From NCBI RefSeq assembly GCF_900240995.1, contig NZ_LT965953.1:517303-581302 (forward strand): DNA of 64,000 bases, given 5' to 3'. Shown piece after piece: positions 43,435 through 53,224 of the stretch. The position numbers were made by a program, and so were the translations under genes. This DNA is from Bacillus sp. Marseille-P3661. Its GTDB lineage: Bacteria; Bacillota; Bacilli; Bacillales; Bacillaceae_J. How positions within the stretch are numbered: the stretch's first letter is position 1; each line of letters opens with the position of its first letter. The notes below the pieces were generated by a model. It saw nothing but the letters and a program-made list of their open reading frames with translations. It did no database searches and was not told the origin of the DNA.

Positions 43435-43496
43435 TTGAAATATTTTAAAAATTGATATAGAATAAATTCATCACACATATCTGATAATTCATCAGA
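43435..43496 (+). promoter_or_regulatory. Promoter and palindromic operator of the sulfatase gene
   Basis: TTGAAA (43435-43440) and TAGAAT (43458-43463) are 17 bases apart. A perfect palindrome, TCTGATAATTCATCAGA, lies at 43480-43496, near +11 to +27. A site there would block transcription when bound; GntR-FCD regulators encoded on both sides are candidates. The leader to the GTG start is over 200 bases long. Confidence 0.6.
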
Positions 43497-43721
43497 CCAA
43501 TTTAAAGTAGAAAAGGGGTTGAAAAAAAACACTTGAAACAGAGTTAAATATACATGATTAGTTTCTAGGAAATTTAAAGTAATTAAAGCTCTTAAGAAAT
43601 AAGACGTTTACACAGAATTATTAACTGAGAAACCTCTAAATTTTAAAAGATTAAGAACAATTTATGATAACTACTTTTGTAATAGCGATACCTATACTTA
43701 TAAAATTGAGGAGGAACAATA

Positions 43722-45218
43722 GTGCAAAGTAATAATGAAAGCGGACACACTGAAAAGAATGTCTTACTCATCACAGTTGACCAATGGCCAGGAAATTTAC
43801 TCGGTTGTGAGGGTAAGGAAGATTTCCTTTCTCCTACATTAGATGAACTAGCGAAAGTTGGTGTCAGGTTTGAGAACGCTTACAGCCCAACCCCTGTGTG
43901 TATACCCGCTCGCCGAGAATTAATGACTGGAACGGGTTCAAAAACACACGGTGATCGGAAGTTTAATGAATTTTTAGAACTGCCAAATGTCCCAACTATC
44001 GCTCAAGCATTTAAAGATAACGGTTATCAGACATTTGGAGTTGGAAAGTTGCATGTATATCCACAACGGGCGCGTATTGGATTCGATGATGTAATCTTAA
44101 ATGAAGAAGGAAGAAAAGTTAATTTCCCAAATGAGATGAGGGAAGACGATTATACCAGATTTATTAATAGAGAAGGTCATACGGGATTAGATTTCGCACA
44201 TGGTATGTCAAATAACAATTATATAACTAGACCATGGCATTTACCGGAGGAGTTACATCAGACTAGTTGGACATCAAGGCAGATGTGCGAACAAATTATT
44301 CGAAGAGATCCATCAAAACCGGCCTTTTGGTACTGTGGATTTACGGCACCACATCCACCTATCGTTCCACCACAGGTATTTTTGGATATGTATAATGATA
44401 TGGATATCGAAATGCCACACATTGGAGAATGGGCAAAAGACTCTGAGAAATATCCATATGCAGCAAGTTATTACAGTAGCTTATATGAAAACTTAAAATC
44501 AGAGAAATATATTAAAGATGCTAGGAAAGGTTTTTACGCATCATGTACACATATCGATTATTCGATTAGATCTATAATAGGGACACTTAGAGATGAAAAG
44601 GTTCTTGATAATACAATCATTGTTATTACATCAGACCATGGAGAAATGTTAGGTAATCATAATTTATGGGGTAAAAACCTCTTTTATGAAGATTCAACTA
44701 GAGTTCCATTAATTTTTGTACCTACTGTTGATTGTGAAGAGATGGGATTTAACACAACCGATGAACGTTTGGTGGAACTTAAAGATATCATGCCTACGCT
44801 GCTTGATATGTGCAATCTTCCTATACCAGAGACAGTAGAAGGGATATCTTTGCTGAATAAGGGTAATAAGAGAGAGTATGTTTATGGTGAACTTTGGGAA
44901 GATGATCGAGCAACTAGAATGATTCGAAACGAGCAATTTAAGCTGATTTACTACTCGGTTGGAAATCAGTTCCAACTATTCGACGTGATAAACGATCCGA
45001 AAGAAATGGTAGACCTATCCGATCATCCTGAATATAAAAATGTGAAACAAGAGCTGACCGATATTTTGATATCTCGTTTATATGGAAGTGATCTCGATTG
45101 GCTGAATGATGGTGAACTTGTTGGTAAAACCGGCAAGAACTTTGAATTTAAACCAGTTCAAGAGAATTGTGGTATTTTAAGTAACAGAGATTTATTACTA
45201 CAGCGAGGAATTAGATAA
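43722..45218 (+). CDS. Type I sulfatase (Cys-type)
   Basis: 498 residues, GTG start with gaggaggaac upstream. The N-terminal metal site is LLITVDQWPG, and the formylglycine signature is VCIPARRELMTG with Cys60-x-Pro62-x-Arg64. Later features: FGVGKLHVYP, CGFTAPHPP, ITSDHGEMLGNHNLWGK. The enzyme hydrolyses sulfate (or phosphonate) esters and needs conversion of Cys60 to formylglycine. The maturase at 49857 can supply that. No signal peptide is seen, so the enzyme is cytoplasmic and its substrate must be imported. The Tct transporter follows. Confidence 0.9.
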   Translation: MQSNNESGHTEKNVLLITVDQWPGNLLGCEGKEDFLSPTLDELAKVGVRFENAYSPTPVCIPARRELMTGTGSKTHGDRKFNEFLELPNVPTIAQAFKDNGYQTFGVGKLHVYPQRARIGFDDVILNEEGRKVNFPNEMREDDYTRFINREGHTGLDFAHGMSNNNYITRPWHLPEELHQTSWTSRQMCEQIIRRDPSKPAFWYCGFTAPHPPIVPPQVFLDMYNDMDIEMPHIGEWAKDSEKYPYAASYYSSLYENLKSEKYIKDARKGFYASCTHIDYSIRSIIGTLRDEKVLDNTIIVITSDHGEMLGNHNLWGKNLFYEDSTRVPLIFVPTVDCEEMGFNTTDERLVELKDIMPTLLDMCNLPIPETVEGISLLNKGNKREYVYGELWEDDRATRMIRNEQFKLIYYSVGNQFQLFDVINDPKEMVDLSDHPEYKNVKQELTDILISRLYGSDLDWLNDGELVGKTGKNFEFKPVQENCGILSNRDLLLQRGIR

Positions 45219-45394
45219 TATTTAGTAGATTAATATAGCGAGATTTTATAAATTTTATAGATAATATGCGTTATGTTTATAACAAACAAATCTGAAATGA
45301 TGTAAGAGTGATGAATTATTGCCTATAGAAGTAAGTAAATAGTCATTCTAAGTATTCAGAAGTCAAATTATTAATATGAGGAGGAATATAAGTG

Positions 45395-46441
45395 ATGAAG
45401 GGAATAAACTTTAAAGAATTAAAGATGTCAAAAGCAAAACGTAAGGTAACCGCTCTATTAACAGGTGGTATACTATTAACTATGCTGTTAGCTGGATGCG
45501 CTTCTTCATCAACTACACCTGAGTCTGCAACTGAATCTGAAAAGACACCTGAGGTTTCTAGCGGTGATTATCCTAATAAGCCTGTTCAAATTATCACACC
45601 AACAGGTAGCGGAGGAGATACGGATATAAATGCACGTGTATTCTCTAAATATATGGAAAAAGAGTTGGGTCAGCCTTTTGTAGTAACGAATGTTACTGGG
45701 GCTGGAGGGGTTATTGGTTCAAGGCAGGTTAAAGATGCTGCACCTGATGGATACACAGCACTATTTTTCCATTATGGTACATTAACTCAAACATTAATGG
45801 GAACTGCTGATTTCTTTATTCTTGATGATTTTGATGTTGTGGGTATTCCAATCTTAGATAATACAAGTGTTATTGTAACTAAAAAAGGTAAGTACAAAGA
45901 CATGAAAGAGCTTTTAGATGATGCAAAAGCAAGACCAGGAAAAGTAAATTTTGCAATTGAGACAGGTACTGTTGCCCATCTAGCAGGGCGTATTATTGAG
46001 GACCAAGCTGGCGTGGATTTCAATTTAGTTGATACAGGTGCGGCTGCTACTAAGAATGCAGCACTTCTCTCAGGACAGTCAGATGGTTTTTTTGCGCAAT
46101 ATCTTGCCGTTAAAGAATATGTTAAATCTGGTGATTTCGAATTAATTGGGTTAGTTGCTGATGAAAGAAATCCTGGGATGCCGGATGTCCCTACCCTTAA
46201 GGAGCAAGGAATTGACTTTGCACTACCTAAGTTTTTCTACTTTGCATTCCCAAAAGGAACTCCAGATGAAATTGAGTCGAAATTCCAAGAAGCAATGCAA
46301 AAGGTTGTAAGTAATCCGGAAGCAATAGAAGAATTTGAGAAAGACTTCTTGGAACTTAAATATCTTGATCCTAGTGCTTCTGCAGATCTTATTAATCAGA
46401 CAAAAGACATTTTTGCTGGGTATGTAGATGAAATGAAGTAA
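45395..46441 (+). CDS. tctC: TctC/Bug-type substrate-binding lipoprotein
   Basis: 348 residues from ATG 45395 (GTG 45392 also possible; aggaggaat lies just upstream). A lipoprotein signal with lipobox LLAGC is followed by a Ser/Thr/Glu-rich linker and the Bug fold (YPNKPVQIITPTGSGGDTDINARVF, VTNVTGAGGVIGSRQVKDAAPDGYT). It captures a carboxylate-like ligand for the TctAB permease encoded next. It follows the sulfatase by about 175 bases. Confidence 0.9.
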   Translation: MKGINFKELKMSKAKRKVTALLTGGILLTMLLAGCASSSTTPESATESEKTPEVSSGDYPNKPVQIITPTGSGGDTDINARVFSKYMEKELGQPFVVTNVTGAGGVIGSRQVKDAAPDGYTALFFHYGTLTQTLMGTADFFILDDFDVVGIPILDNTSVIVTKKGKYKDMKELLDDAKARPGKVNFAIETGTVAHLAGRIIEDQAGVDFNLVDTGAAATKNAALLSGQSDGFFAQYLAVKEYVKSGDFELIGLVADERNPGMPDVPTLKEQGIDFALPKFFYFAFPKGTPDEIESKFQEAMQKVVSNPEAIEEFEKDFLELKYLDPSASADLINQTKDIFAGYVDEMK

Positions 46442-46518
46442 TAGCTATAACAGCTGGTTTATAGTTGATTAATAGCTCAATAATAATAAACTTAATTTAT
46501 GGAAAAAAATATTATCAA

Positions 46519-46552
46519 AGGCCTGTAACCCAATGGGTACACAGGCTCTTTC
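46519..46552 (+). terminator. Hairpin between tctC and tctB
   Basis: GCCTGT and ACCC pair with GGGT and ACAGGC. The following tract is short in T, so this may be a partial terminator that lowers tctBA relative to tctC. Confidence 0.5.
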
Positions 46553-46674
46553 AATATTATTAATGCTTTATCTTAAATGGAAAAAAGTAAGATTGGATTG
46601 GAGTTAATTTACGATTTTTAAATGTGCAATAACAATATTACGTTATTTTATTCTGTTATTTGGAGGCTAACTTA

Positions 46675-47157
46675 GTGAGTAGATATAAGGATATAATTTC
46701 CGGCACGTTTTTATTTTTGGTTGCAGTTGTATTATATGTAGCTACCTACAGTATACAATCGTTTACAGATGCAGGATATGGTGTTACTTTTGTTCCTCGA
46801 GTAGTTGCTATTATTATAGCTTTTCTCAGTCTTCTAGTTTTAATACAGGCAATAAAAAATGCAAAGGCAAATAGTAATGATGTTGTTGAGAAAGATAGCG
46901 AGTATGCTCCAAACTATAAATCAACATTTCTCACTTTTGTTCTTATTATTATCTATATGATAATGCTTCAACCGGTTGGTTTTATTTTGTCTACGACGCT
47001 TTATTTAGTATTGCAAATGTTTATATTATCCAACTTTAATCGCGATAGGAAAAAAATAATACTTTTTATAACGATAAGTACCATTTCTTCAGTAAGCTTA
47101 TATTTTATATTTGTTAATTTATTATCTGTGATTTTACCTGCAGGTATCTTAGGTTAG
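46675..47157 (+). CDS. tctB: TctB-type small permease subunit
   Basis: About 160 residues from GTG 46675, with ttggaggct upstream (the in-frame TTG at 46660 is part of that site). Four membrane helices, with the family pattern DIISGTFLFLVAVVLYV, FTDAGYGVTFVPRVVAI and a final hydrophobic pair. It is the small subunit of the tripartite tricarboxylate transporter, followed 14 bases later by tctA. Confidence 0.87.
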   Translation: MSRYKDIISGTFLFLVAVVLYVATYSIQSFTDAGYGVTFVPRVVAIIIAFLSLLVLIQAIKNAKANSNDVVEKDSEYAPNYKSTFLTFVLIIIYMIMLQPVGFILSTTLYLVLQMFILSNFNRDRKKIILFITISTISSVSLYFIFVNLLSVILPAGILG

Positions 47158-47171
47158 GAGTTGATGTTGAA

Positions 47172-48686
47172 GTGCTAGAAAGTATTTTGTCAGGATTCTC
47201 TGTGGTTATGACTTTTCAAAACATTTTACTTATCATAATGGGTGTAGCGATAGGTATAGTATTTGGATCTATACCTGGTCTTTCAGCAACAATGGCAGTT
47301 GCATTATGTCTACCAATAACATTCGCTTTACCAGTAATACCATCTATGAGTCTACTAATTGGTTTATATCTTGGTGGAATATCAGGTGGTCTTATTTCAG
47401 CTATACTTCTAAAAATACCAGGAACACCTGCATCTATTGCAACAACCTTTGATGGCCATCCAATGGCTCAAAAAGGGGAGGCAGGTAAGGCTTTAAGCCT
47501 AGGAATAATTTTTTCCTTCCTCGGTGGTCTTTTTAGTATTTTTGTTTTAATCTTTGTTTCACCACCTCTTGCTCAGATTGCAATAAGATTTACACCTTTT
47601 GATTATTTCTCTGTTATACTATTTTCTCTTACGATGATGGCAGGACTTTCAGGGAAGTCTCTTGTTAAAGGTCTTTTGAGTGGTATGCTTGGTATGACTT
47701 TTGCGTTTATTGGTGGTGCTCCAATTGACGGGTTACCAAGGTTTACAATGGGAATTAAAGAATTAGAAGGGGGATTTAATCTCCTACCAACCCTAATTGG
47801 TATATTTGCTATATCGGAAATTTTAAAAGCTGGTGAAGAAACTAAAATGTATAAGGCTGCCACCAAAACTGTTACTAAGGTAGGTGGATTGTATGTCAGC
47901 TTTAAAGAGATTGTTTCACAAACCGGAAACTTTTTGCGCTCAAGTGTTATCGGTACCGCAATCGGAATTTTGCCAGGAATTGGCGGTGGCATTTCCAATC
48001 TTATTTCTTACACAGTTGCACAAAAGCAATCTAAATACCCTGAGAAGTTTGGTACAGGTATAAAAGATGGGATTGTTGCATCTGAAACGGCTAACAATGC
48101 TTCGATTGGAGGCGCAATGGTACCACTTTTATCATTAGGAATTCCTGGTGATACAGTTACTGCCATGTTAATTGGAGCTTTAATGATTCAAGGGATTTCG
48201 CCTGGACCATTAATGTTTCAAACCCAAGGTGAATTAGTTTATTCAATTTTTGCAGCTTTACTTATTGCAAACGTAGTCATGTTAATATTAATGCTTGGTG
48301 GTTTGAAAATTTTTGTTAAATTACTAGAGATTCCTAAAGAAATATTATTGCCTTTGATTTTTGCAGTGTGTATCATAGGAGCCTTCGGAGTGAACAATAG
48401 ACTATTTGACGTTTTGACTGTTTTAATTTTCGGGGTTATAGGTTATATTATGCAGAAATTTGATTATCCTTTAGCGCCTATTATATTAGGATTTATACTA
48501 GGTCCATTATTAGAGGAAAATTTACGTCGAGGACTTATGTTTTCAGGCGGAGAATTACTTCCTTTTATAACAAATCCTATTTCAGCTTTCTTTTTGGTAA
48601 TGACTGCTGTATCAATTTTCTTATCAATTAAAAAAGCGATGTTACTTGGAAAGCAAGGTGCTAACGGGATAAAGCGTAGTGCCTAA
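47172..48686 (+). CDS. tctA: TctA-type large permease subunit
   Basis: 504 residues, GTG start with taggag 11 bases upstream. About 12 membrane segments with the family motif GSIPGLSATMAVALCLPITF, GGISGGLISAILLKIPGTPASIATTFDGHPMA, GILPGIGGGISNLISYTVAQKQSK and LSLGIPGDTVTAMLIGALMIQGISPGP. Together with TctC and TctB it imports a carboxylated, probably sulfated, substrate with ion gradients. Confidence 0.92.
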   Translation: MLESILSGFSVVMTFQNILLIIMGVAIGIVFGSIPGLSATMAVALCLPITFALPVIPSMSLLIGLYLGGISGGLISAILLKIPGTPASIATTFDGHPMAQKGEAGKALSLGIIFSFLGGLFSIFVLIFVSPPLAQIAIRFTPFDYFSVILFSLTMMAGLSGKSLVKGLLSGMLGMTFAFIGGAPIDGLPRFTMGIKELEGGFNLLPTLIGIFAISEILKAGEETKMYKAATKTVTKVGGLYVSFKEIVSQTGNFLRSSVIGTAIGILPGIGGGISNLISYTVAQKQSKYPEKFGTGIKDGIVASETANNASIGGAMVPLLSLGIPGDTVTAMLIGALMIQGISPGPLMFQTQGELVYSIFAALLIANVVMLILMLGGLKIFVKLLEIPKEILLPLIFAVCIIGAFGVNNRLFDVLTVLIFGVIGYIMQKFDYPLAPIILGFILGPLLEENLRRGLMFSGGELLPFITNPISAFFLVMTAVSIFLSIKKAMLLGKQGANGIKRSA

Positions 48687-48875
48687 ATTATAGAGAACTT
48701 AGATCCCTATAATCCAAGATTAATTAGAGGCATAAAGATTGTTTCTATTTGAAACTCAGATATGTAATATCATATAATTTTAAATAGTAAACAAAAGTTA
48801 TATCAATTACTGATGATAAATATGCTAAAAAGTACTAAGAATTTATTTGAAATATGTTTTCAACGGGAGAAGATT

Positions 48876-49574
48876 ATGGTTGAACAATCATTTAATTCGG
48901 AAAAACATCCTTTTTCGAAGATTTTATACAATTTTATTTTACAACAAGGTTTTAATAGTGGAGATAAACTTCCGACAGAAAGAGAATTATCAGAGCAATT
49001 TGGTGTGGGAAGAAGTTCAGTTCGTGAAGCATTAAGTGGATTGAAAGCCTTAGGCATATTAGAAGTTCGACAAGGCTCTGGGTGTTATGTTAAGGAGGTT
49101 AATTTAGCCTCGCTCCTTCTTCCAATACAAGAACGAATTCACAATAAACGAATTCTTGTTGAGGAAATCATTGAAACAAGGGTGGCTATTGAGTTAGAAA
49201 TTATTCGGTTAGCAATTAAAAGGGCCACCCCGATCATGCTAGATAAAGTTGAAACTTACTTAATATCCTATGAAAAAAAATCAGCAGATAATAACAAATC
49301 AACCATAGAAACAAGTCAGCATTTTGCTTTTGAACGGCTTTTGGCTGAAATGGCGGGAAATCGTATACTTATTATGATGCAGAACTTAGTTCATGAGTTA
49401 TGGCGGGATACAACACGTAAGGGATGGCGTCATAGAAGTATAGAAGAAGCTAATCGTGAACATATGGATATTTTTCAAAGTATTAAAAATAAAGATTTAG
49501 CTTCTGCACTTACAAAAATGGAAAATCACTTGTTATGGGGCGTTAAGAATTTTGATGTAATGAACGAATCCTAA
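48876..49574 (+). CDS. GntR/FCD-family transcriptional regulator (FadR-like)
   Basis: 232 residues from ATG 48876 (cgggagaag upstream; the frame starts at 48813 without a site). DNA-binding region SGDKLPTERELSEQFGVGRSSVREALSGLKALGILEVRQGSGCYV and an FCD domain with the metal-binding pattern (IIETRVAIELE, HFAFERLL, H in EANREHMDIF). It lies right behind tctA, so it is a likely local regulator of the sulfatase/Tct operon, possibly at the palindrome 43480-43496. Confidence 0.87.
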   Translation: MVEQSFNSEKHPFSKILYNFILQQGFNSGDKLPTERELSEQFGVGRSSVREALSGLKALGILEVRQGSGCYVKEVNLASLLLPIQERIHNKRILVEEIIETRVAIELEIIRLAIKRATPIMLDKVETYLISYEKKSADNNKSTIETSQHFAFERLLAEMAGNRILIMMQNLVHELWRDTTRKGWRHRSIEEANREHMDIFQSIKNKDLASALTKMENHLLWGVKNFDVMNES

Positions 49575-49621
49575 TAAAATCAAGCTAAAAAATACTTTTT
49601 GTCATGATCGAATCAACTTCA

Positions 49622-49662
49622 CGCTGATTACCTATACATCATAGGTATCAGCTGTTTTTTTG
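49622..49662 (+). terminator. Terminator after the GntR gene
   Basis: GCTGATTACCTAT pairs with ATAGGTATCAGC, followed by a run of T. Confidence 0.85.
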
Positions 49663-49856
49663 TCTATCTTGATAAGGGCAAATTGTTTAATACTGTTGTA
49701 CCCTGAATTAGGGAGTAGATTAACACCCTGTATGGATGGTGAAAGTGAATTTATTATGAATAGACAAATATGCTATAACGAAACCTATTTGTTTGTGATT
49801 TATATCATTGAGTTAAATTGAATTATAGCCCTAAGATAAAGGTAGGGGGGATAATT

Positions 49857-51113
49857 TTGCGAAACTATTACGAGTCAATTATAAAAGAACCATTAGGAGT
49901 AATGTGGAAGACGGTTTCAGAGGCATGTAATCTGGCCTGTGATTACTGCTATTATAGTAGCTGTAAAGGGAGACCTGAAAAACTCGAAGTAATATCTGTT
50001 GAGGTATTGAAAAAATTTATAAAAGAATATATGGAAAAGTCAAATGGGATTGCTGTCTTTGCATGGCAAGGAGGAGAACCTTTATTGGCTGGATTAGATT
50101 TTTTTGAAAAAGTTGTTTCTCTCCAAGCGGAGTATGCTCCCAAAAATACAGTAATAAGCAATTCAATTCAAACAAACGGAACATTAATTGATGAAAATTG
50201 GGCAAGATTTTTTAAAAAATATAATTTTTTAGTAGGGGTAAGTTTAGATGGTCCAAAGGATATTAATGATGCGAGGAGAGTCACAGGTTCAGGCGTTGGT
50301 AGTTTCCAATCTATTATGAAAGGAATTGGCCAATTAAAAGCGGAAAATGTAGACTTTAATATACTTACAGTTTTACATGAAGATAATATAGACAAAGCTC
50401 GGGAGTTAATGGAGTTTTACGAGAGGGAAAATTTCAGATTTGTTCAATTTATTCCTTGTATGGATTTTAAATCTCAAGATATAAATAGACCAGGAAAATA
50501 TTTAATTACCCAAAAAGAATATGGTGATTTTTTATGTAATGTGTTTGATTTGTGGTATAAGGATGGTTTACCGGAAACATCAATTGGTTTTTTTGATAAT
50601 ATGTTAGCTGTTTATCTTCATGAGGAAGCTCACACGTGTACTCATCGGGAATCTTGTCCTAAAACGTTAGTTTTGGAACAAAATGGTGATGCCTATCCGT
50701 GCGATTTTTATATTCATAACGATTACAACTTAGGAAATATTTTTAGTTCCAATTTAGAAACGATTTTAAATCATTCTAAACTTGAAGGTTTTTTAAATAA
50801 AAAGAAAACCCTTCCCAAGCAATGTGAAAGTTGTGAGTATTTACAATTATGTAATGGAGGGTGCCCAAGAAATAGAAATTGGTATGGGGATTTAAATTTG
50901 CAAACAGATTTCTTTTGTCAAAGCTACAAACAAATATATAAATATGCCGATCAGCGGATGCGAAAGGTTGCAAAAAACGAAAAGGCAAGAAAGTTCGAGA
51001 AATATATAAGGTCAGGTAGGGTATTACCAGGAAGAAATGATATGTGCCTGTGTGGGAGTGGTGAGAAATTCAAAAAGTGTTGTGAACCATTAAAACAGGT
51101 TATTAATCTATAA
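49857..51113 (+). CDS. Anaerobic-type sulfatase maturase (radical SAM) with SEC-C tail
   Basis: 418 residues from TTG 49857 (aggggggat upstream). The radical SAM site is Cys24-x3-Cys28-x2-Cys31 (EACNLACDYCYY), then WQGGEPLLAG, NSIQTNGTLID and GVSLDGPKDINDARRV. The SPASM-like C-terminal region holds many Cys for two auxiliary clusters (CTHRESCPK, YPCDF, CESCEYLQLCNGGCPRNR). A short zinc-binding SEC-C motif (DMCLCGSGEKFKKCC) ends the chain. It should oxidise Cys60 of the nearby sulfatase to formylglycine. Confidence 0.9.
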   Translation: MRNYYESIIKEPLGVMWKTVSEACNLACDYCYYSSCKGRPEKLEVISVEVLKKFIKEYMEKSNGIAVFAWQGGEPLLAGLDFFEKVVSLQAEYAPKNTVISNSIQTNGTLIDENWARFFKKYNFLVGVSLDGPKDINDARRVTGSGVGSFQSIMKGIGQLKAENVDFNILTVLHEDNIDKARELMEFYERENFRFVQFIPCMDFKSQDINRPGKYLITQKEYGDFLCNVFDLWYKDGLPETSIGFFDNMLAVYLHEEAHTCTHRESCPKTLVLEQNGDAYPCDFYIHNDYNLGNIFSSNLETILNHSKLEGFLNKKKTLPKQCESCEYLQLCNGGCPRNRNWYGDLNLQTDFFCQSYKQIYKYADQRMRKVAKNEKARKFEKYIRSGRVLPGRNDMCLCGSGEKFKKCCEPLKQVINL

Positions 51114-51251
51114 ATAATAAATAGCTTCATTTACTATATGAAGTCTCCGTTTATATTGTAGATAAATAGTCTCCATGATAACCTACAATTGCGATTCCAT
51201 GGTTTTAAATGATAAATTAGTACTAAGAGATACTGAAATGGTGGGATCAAG

Positions 51252-52439
51252 GTGTTAAGGACATTTTTAGAGGATCATTCACAAAAAAACAAATTGAAAA
51301 AATCACTTTATCAATTAATCCATAGATATGGAGTTATATCTAAGGTTGATTTAATTAATGAAATGAATATACCGCAAACAACATTGAATCGAATGTTACG
51401 AGATCTTGAAGAAAAAGGATTAATCCGATTGTGTGGATACGGAGAATCTAGTGGTGGTAGACCGCCTGTCCTTTATGAGGCTATCCCTAATGCTAGCTAT
51501 GTAATTGGAATTGAAATAGCAAGGACACATGTTAATATTATTCTTCAAAATATTAAGTTTGAATTGATAGATCAGGAATACTTTACAATGACAAATGAAC
51601 ATACCTCAGAAAAAACTTTAAATAATGTGATTGAAATTATCCATTCATTACTTGTGAAGTATTCTTTAGATATAGATATGATAGTAGGAATTGGCGTTGG
51701 TGCAGTTGGTCCACTTAATCGAGAAAGCGGCATAATTTTAACTCCTGATGCTTTTCTGGCAGAAGGATGGGGAAATGTCAAGATCTCATCGATGCTCACT
51801 TCGGAATTTCCAGTACCAATAGTGTTAAACAATGCTGCGAACACAGCAGCGTTAGCTGAATATAAGATAAGTAATTCGAATGATGAAGATATCTTGTATT
51901 GTATCAGCGGTTATGGGCTACGGTGTGGCTTTATAAACAAAGGGCGATTTTTAAATATTCGAGAAGGAGATGCTAGTTCCTTTGGTCATATGATTATCGA
52001 ACCCAATGGGAGAAAGTGTAGCTGTGGTAAACGTGGCTGTGTCAATGCATATGTATCGTTCCATGCTATTTTTAAATGTATAGAAGAAACGTTGGAAAAC
52101 GAAAAGGATAATTTCCTTTTAAATATACAGGGAATTGAAGACTTATTGGGGAGTTTAAATTGTAAAGAAGATGTTGTTAGACAAATCGTGTTAAGATCCG
52201 GCTACTTTTATGGTTTAGCTATCGCCAATATGATTAATATTTTACATCCAAGTACGGTTATTTTACAGGGTAAATTAATTAGCCATTCAAACGAATATTA
52301 TAATCATGTAGTAAAGACTGCTGAAGAACATATATATACTGTTAGTTCCAGCAAGGTCCTGATCAAGAAAGGGGAACTTGGAGAAAATGCCCCCGCTATT
52401 GGAGCAGCAATGGAGGTTTTTTACAGTTTATTTGATTAG
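51252..52439 (+). CDS. ROK-family transcriptional regulator
   Basis: 395 residues, GTG start, weak ribosome site. N-terminal winged helix (LIHRYGVISKVDLINEMNIPQTTLNRMLRDLEEKGLI) and a ROK domain with VGIGVGAVGPL, the EGDASSFGHMIIEPNG signature and the zinc site CSCGKRGC. The middle phosphate-binding stretch is less typical of kinases, so this is a sensor repressor of the NagC/XylR type rather than a kinase. A sugar or sugar-acid ligand would suit a sulfated-glycoside pathway. Confidence 0.85.
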   Translation: MLRTFLEDHSQKNKLKKSLYQLIHRYGVISKVDLINEMNIPQTTLNRMLRDLEEKGLIRLCGYGESSGGRPPVLYEAIPNASYVIGIEIARTHVNIILQNIKFELIDQEYFTMTNEHTSEKTLNNVIEIIHSLLVKYSLDIDMIVGIGVGAVGPLNRESGIILTPDAFLAEGWGNVKISSMLTSEFPVPIVLNNAANTAALAEYKISNSNDEDILYCISGYGLRCGFINKGRFLNIREGDASSFGHMIIEPNGRKCSCGKRGCVNAYVSFHAIFKCIEETLENEKDNFLLNIQGIEDLLGSLNCKEDVVRQIVLRSGYFYGLAIANMINILHPSTVILQGKLISHSNEYYNHVVKTAEEHIYTVSSSKVLIKKGELGENAPAIGAAMEVFYSLFD

Positions 52440-52543
52440 TAAATATGTAAATTATAAAAATATACCCTCTTTAATTCTTGTTAATATGTTAGGTCAAAAA
52501 TGAGCGTCAGTATAAACTCTCGTGATGTTCATATATTTTTGCT

Positions 52544-52579
52544 CACTTTCGGCCAAAACGGACGAAAGTGTGTTATAAT
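52544..52579 (+). promoter_or_regulatory. Inverted repeat and -10 before the split chromate transporter
   Basis: CACTTTCG (52544-52551) and CGAAAGTG (52563-52570) form a perfect 8-bp dyad directly upstream of TATAAT (52574-52579). No standard -35 is present at 17 bases, so activation or a repressor bound over this region is likely. Confidence 0.5.
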
Positions 52580-52608
52580 TTATTTAACATATTAAGGGAG
52601 GGAGTCTG

Positions 52609-53223
52609 TTGAATAAAGATATAAGACTACTTTTTGAAATTTTTATCTCCTTTTTAAAAATAGGTCCAGTTACATTTGGTGGAGGTTATGCAATGATTCC
52701 ATTGATTGAAAGGGAGGTAGTAACCAAAAAAAAGTGGCTCAAGATTGAAGATGTTTCGGATGTTTTTGCGTTAGCTGAATCTGTTCCAGGAGCGATAGCC
52801 ATTAATTCAGCGACATTTATTGGTCACAGGATTGCAGGTACTCGCGGTGCGATCTGCGCTATGTTCGGTGTTTTACTTCCGACGTTTTTTACTGTAATTA
52901 CGTTAAGTATGTTGTTTTTTTCTTTACAAGGAAATCCACATTTAGAATCAGCCTTTATGGGTATTCGCGCTTCAATTGTCGCTTTAATTGTTTTTGCCGG
53001 TATCAAAATTTCTAAAACGGCCATCTTTGATAAATCAACATTTGCTCTAATGGCAGTCATGCTCATAATCCTTCTATTTGTACATATCCACCCAGTTATG
53101 ATCATAATAAGCGGTGCAATTCTAGGGGTAGGAATCATTAAGTTAAAAGAAAAATTAGGATTTGTAATAAAGCTTGATAAAGAACATCAAGGGTATATGA
53201 ATAAGGATCAAGAGGGGGCATAG
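52609..53223 (+). CDS. Chromate transporter, single-domain subunit A
   Basis: 204 residues, TTG start with gggagggag upstream. One CHR domain of about six membrane helices: PVTFGGGYAMIPLIEREVVTKKKWLKIEDVSDVFALAESVPGAIAINSATFIG. Short-chain CHR proteins function as pairs; the second subunit begins 2 bases after this stop. Exports chromate or an oxyanion such as sulfate-like anions; the substrate is not proven by sequence. Confidence 0.88.
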   Translation: MNKDIRLLFEIFISFLKIGPVTFGGGYAMIPLIEREVVTKKKWLKIEDVSDVFALAESVPGAIAINSATFIGHRIAGTRGAICAMFGVLLPTFFTVITLSMLFFSLQGNPHLESAFMGIRASIVALIVFAGIKISKTAIFDKSTFALMAVMLIILLFVHIHPVMIIISGAILGVGIIKLKEKLGFVIKLDKEHQGYMNKDQEGA

Positions 53224-53224
53224 T

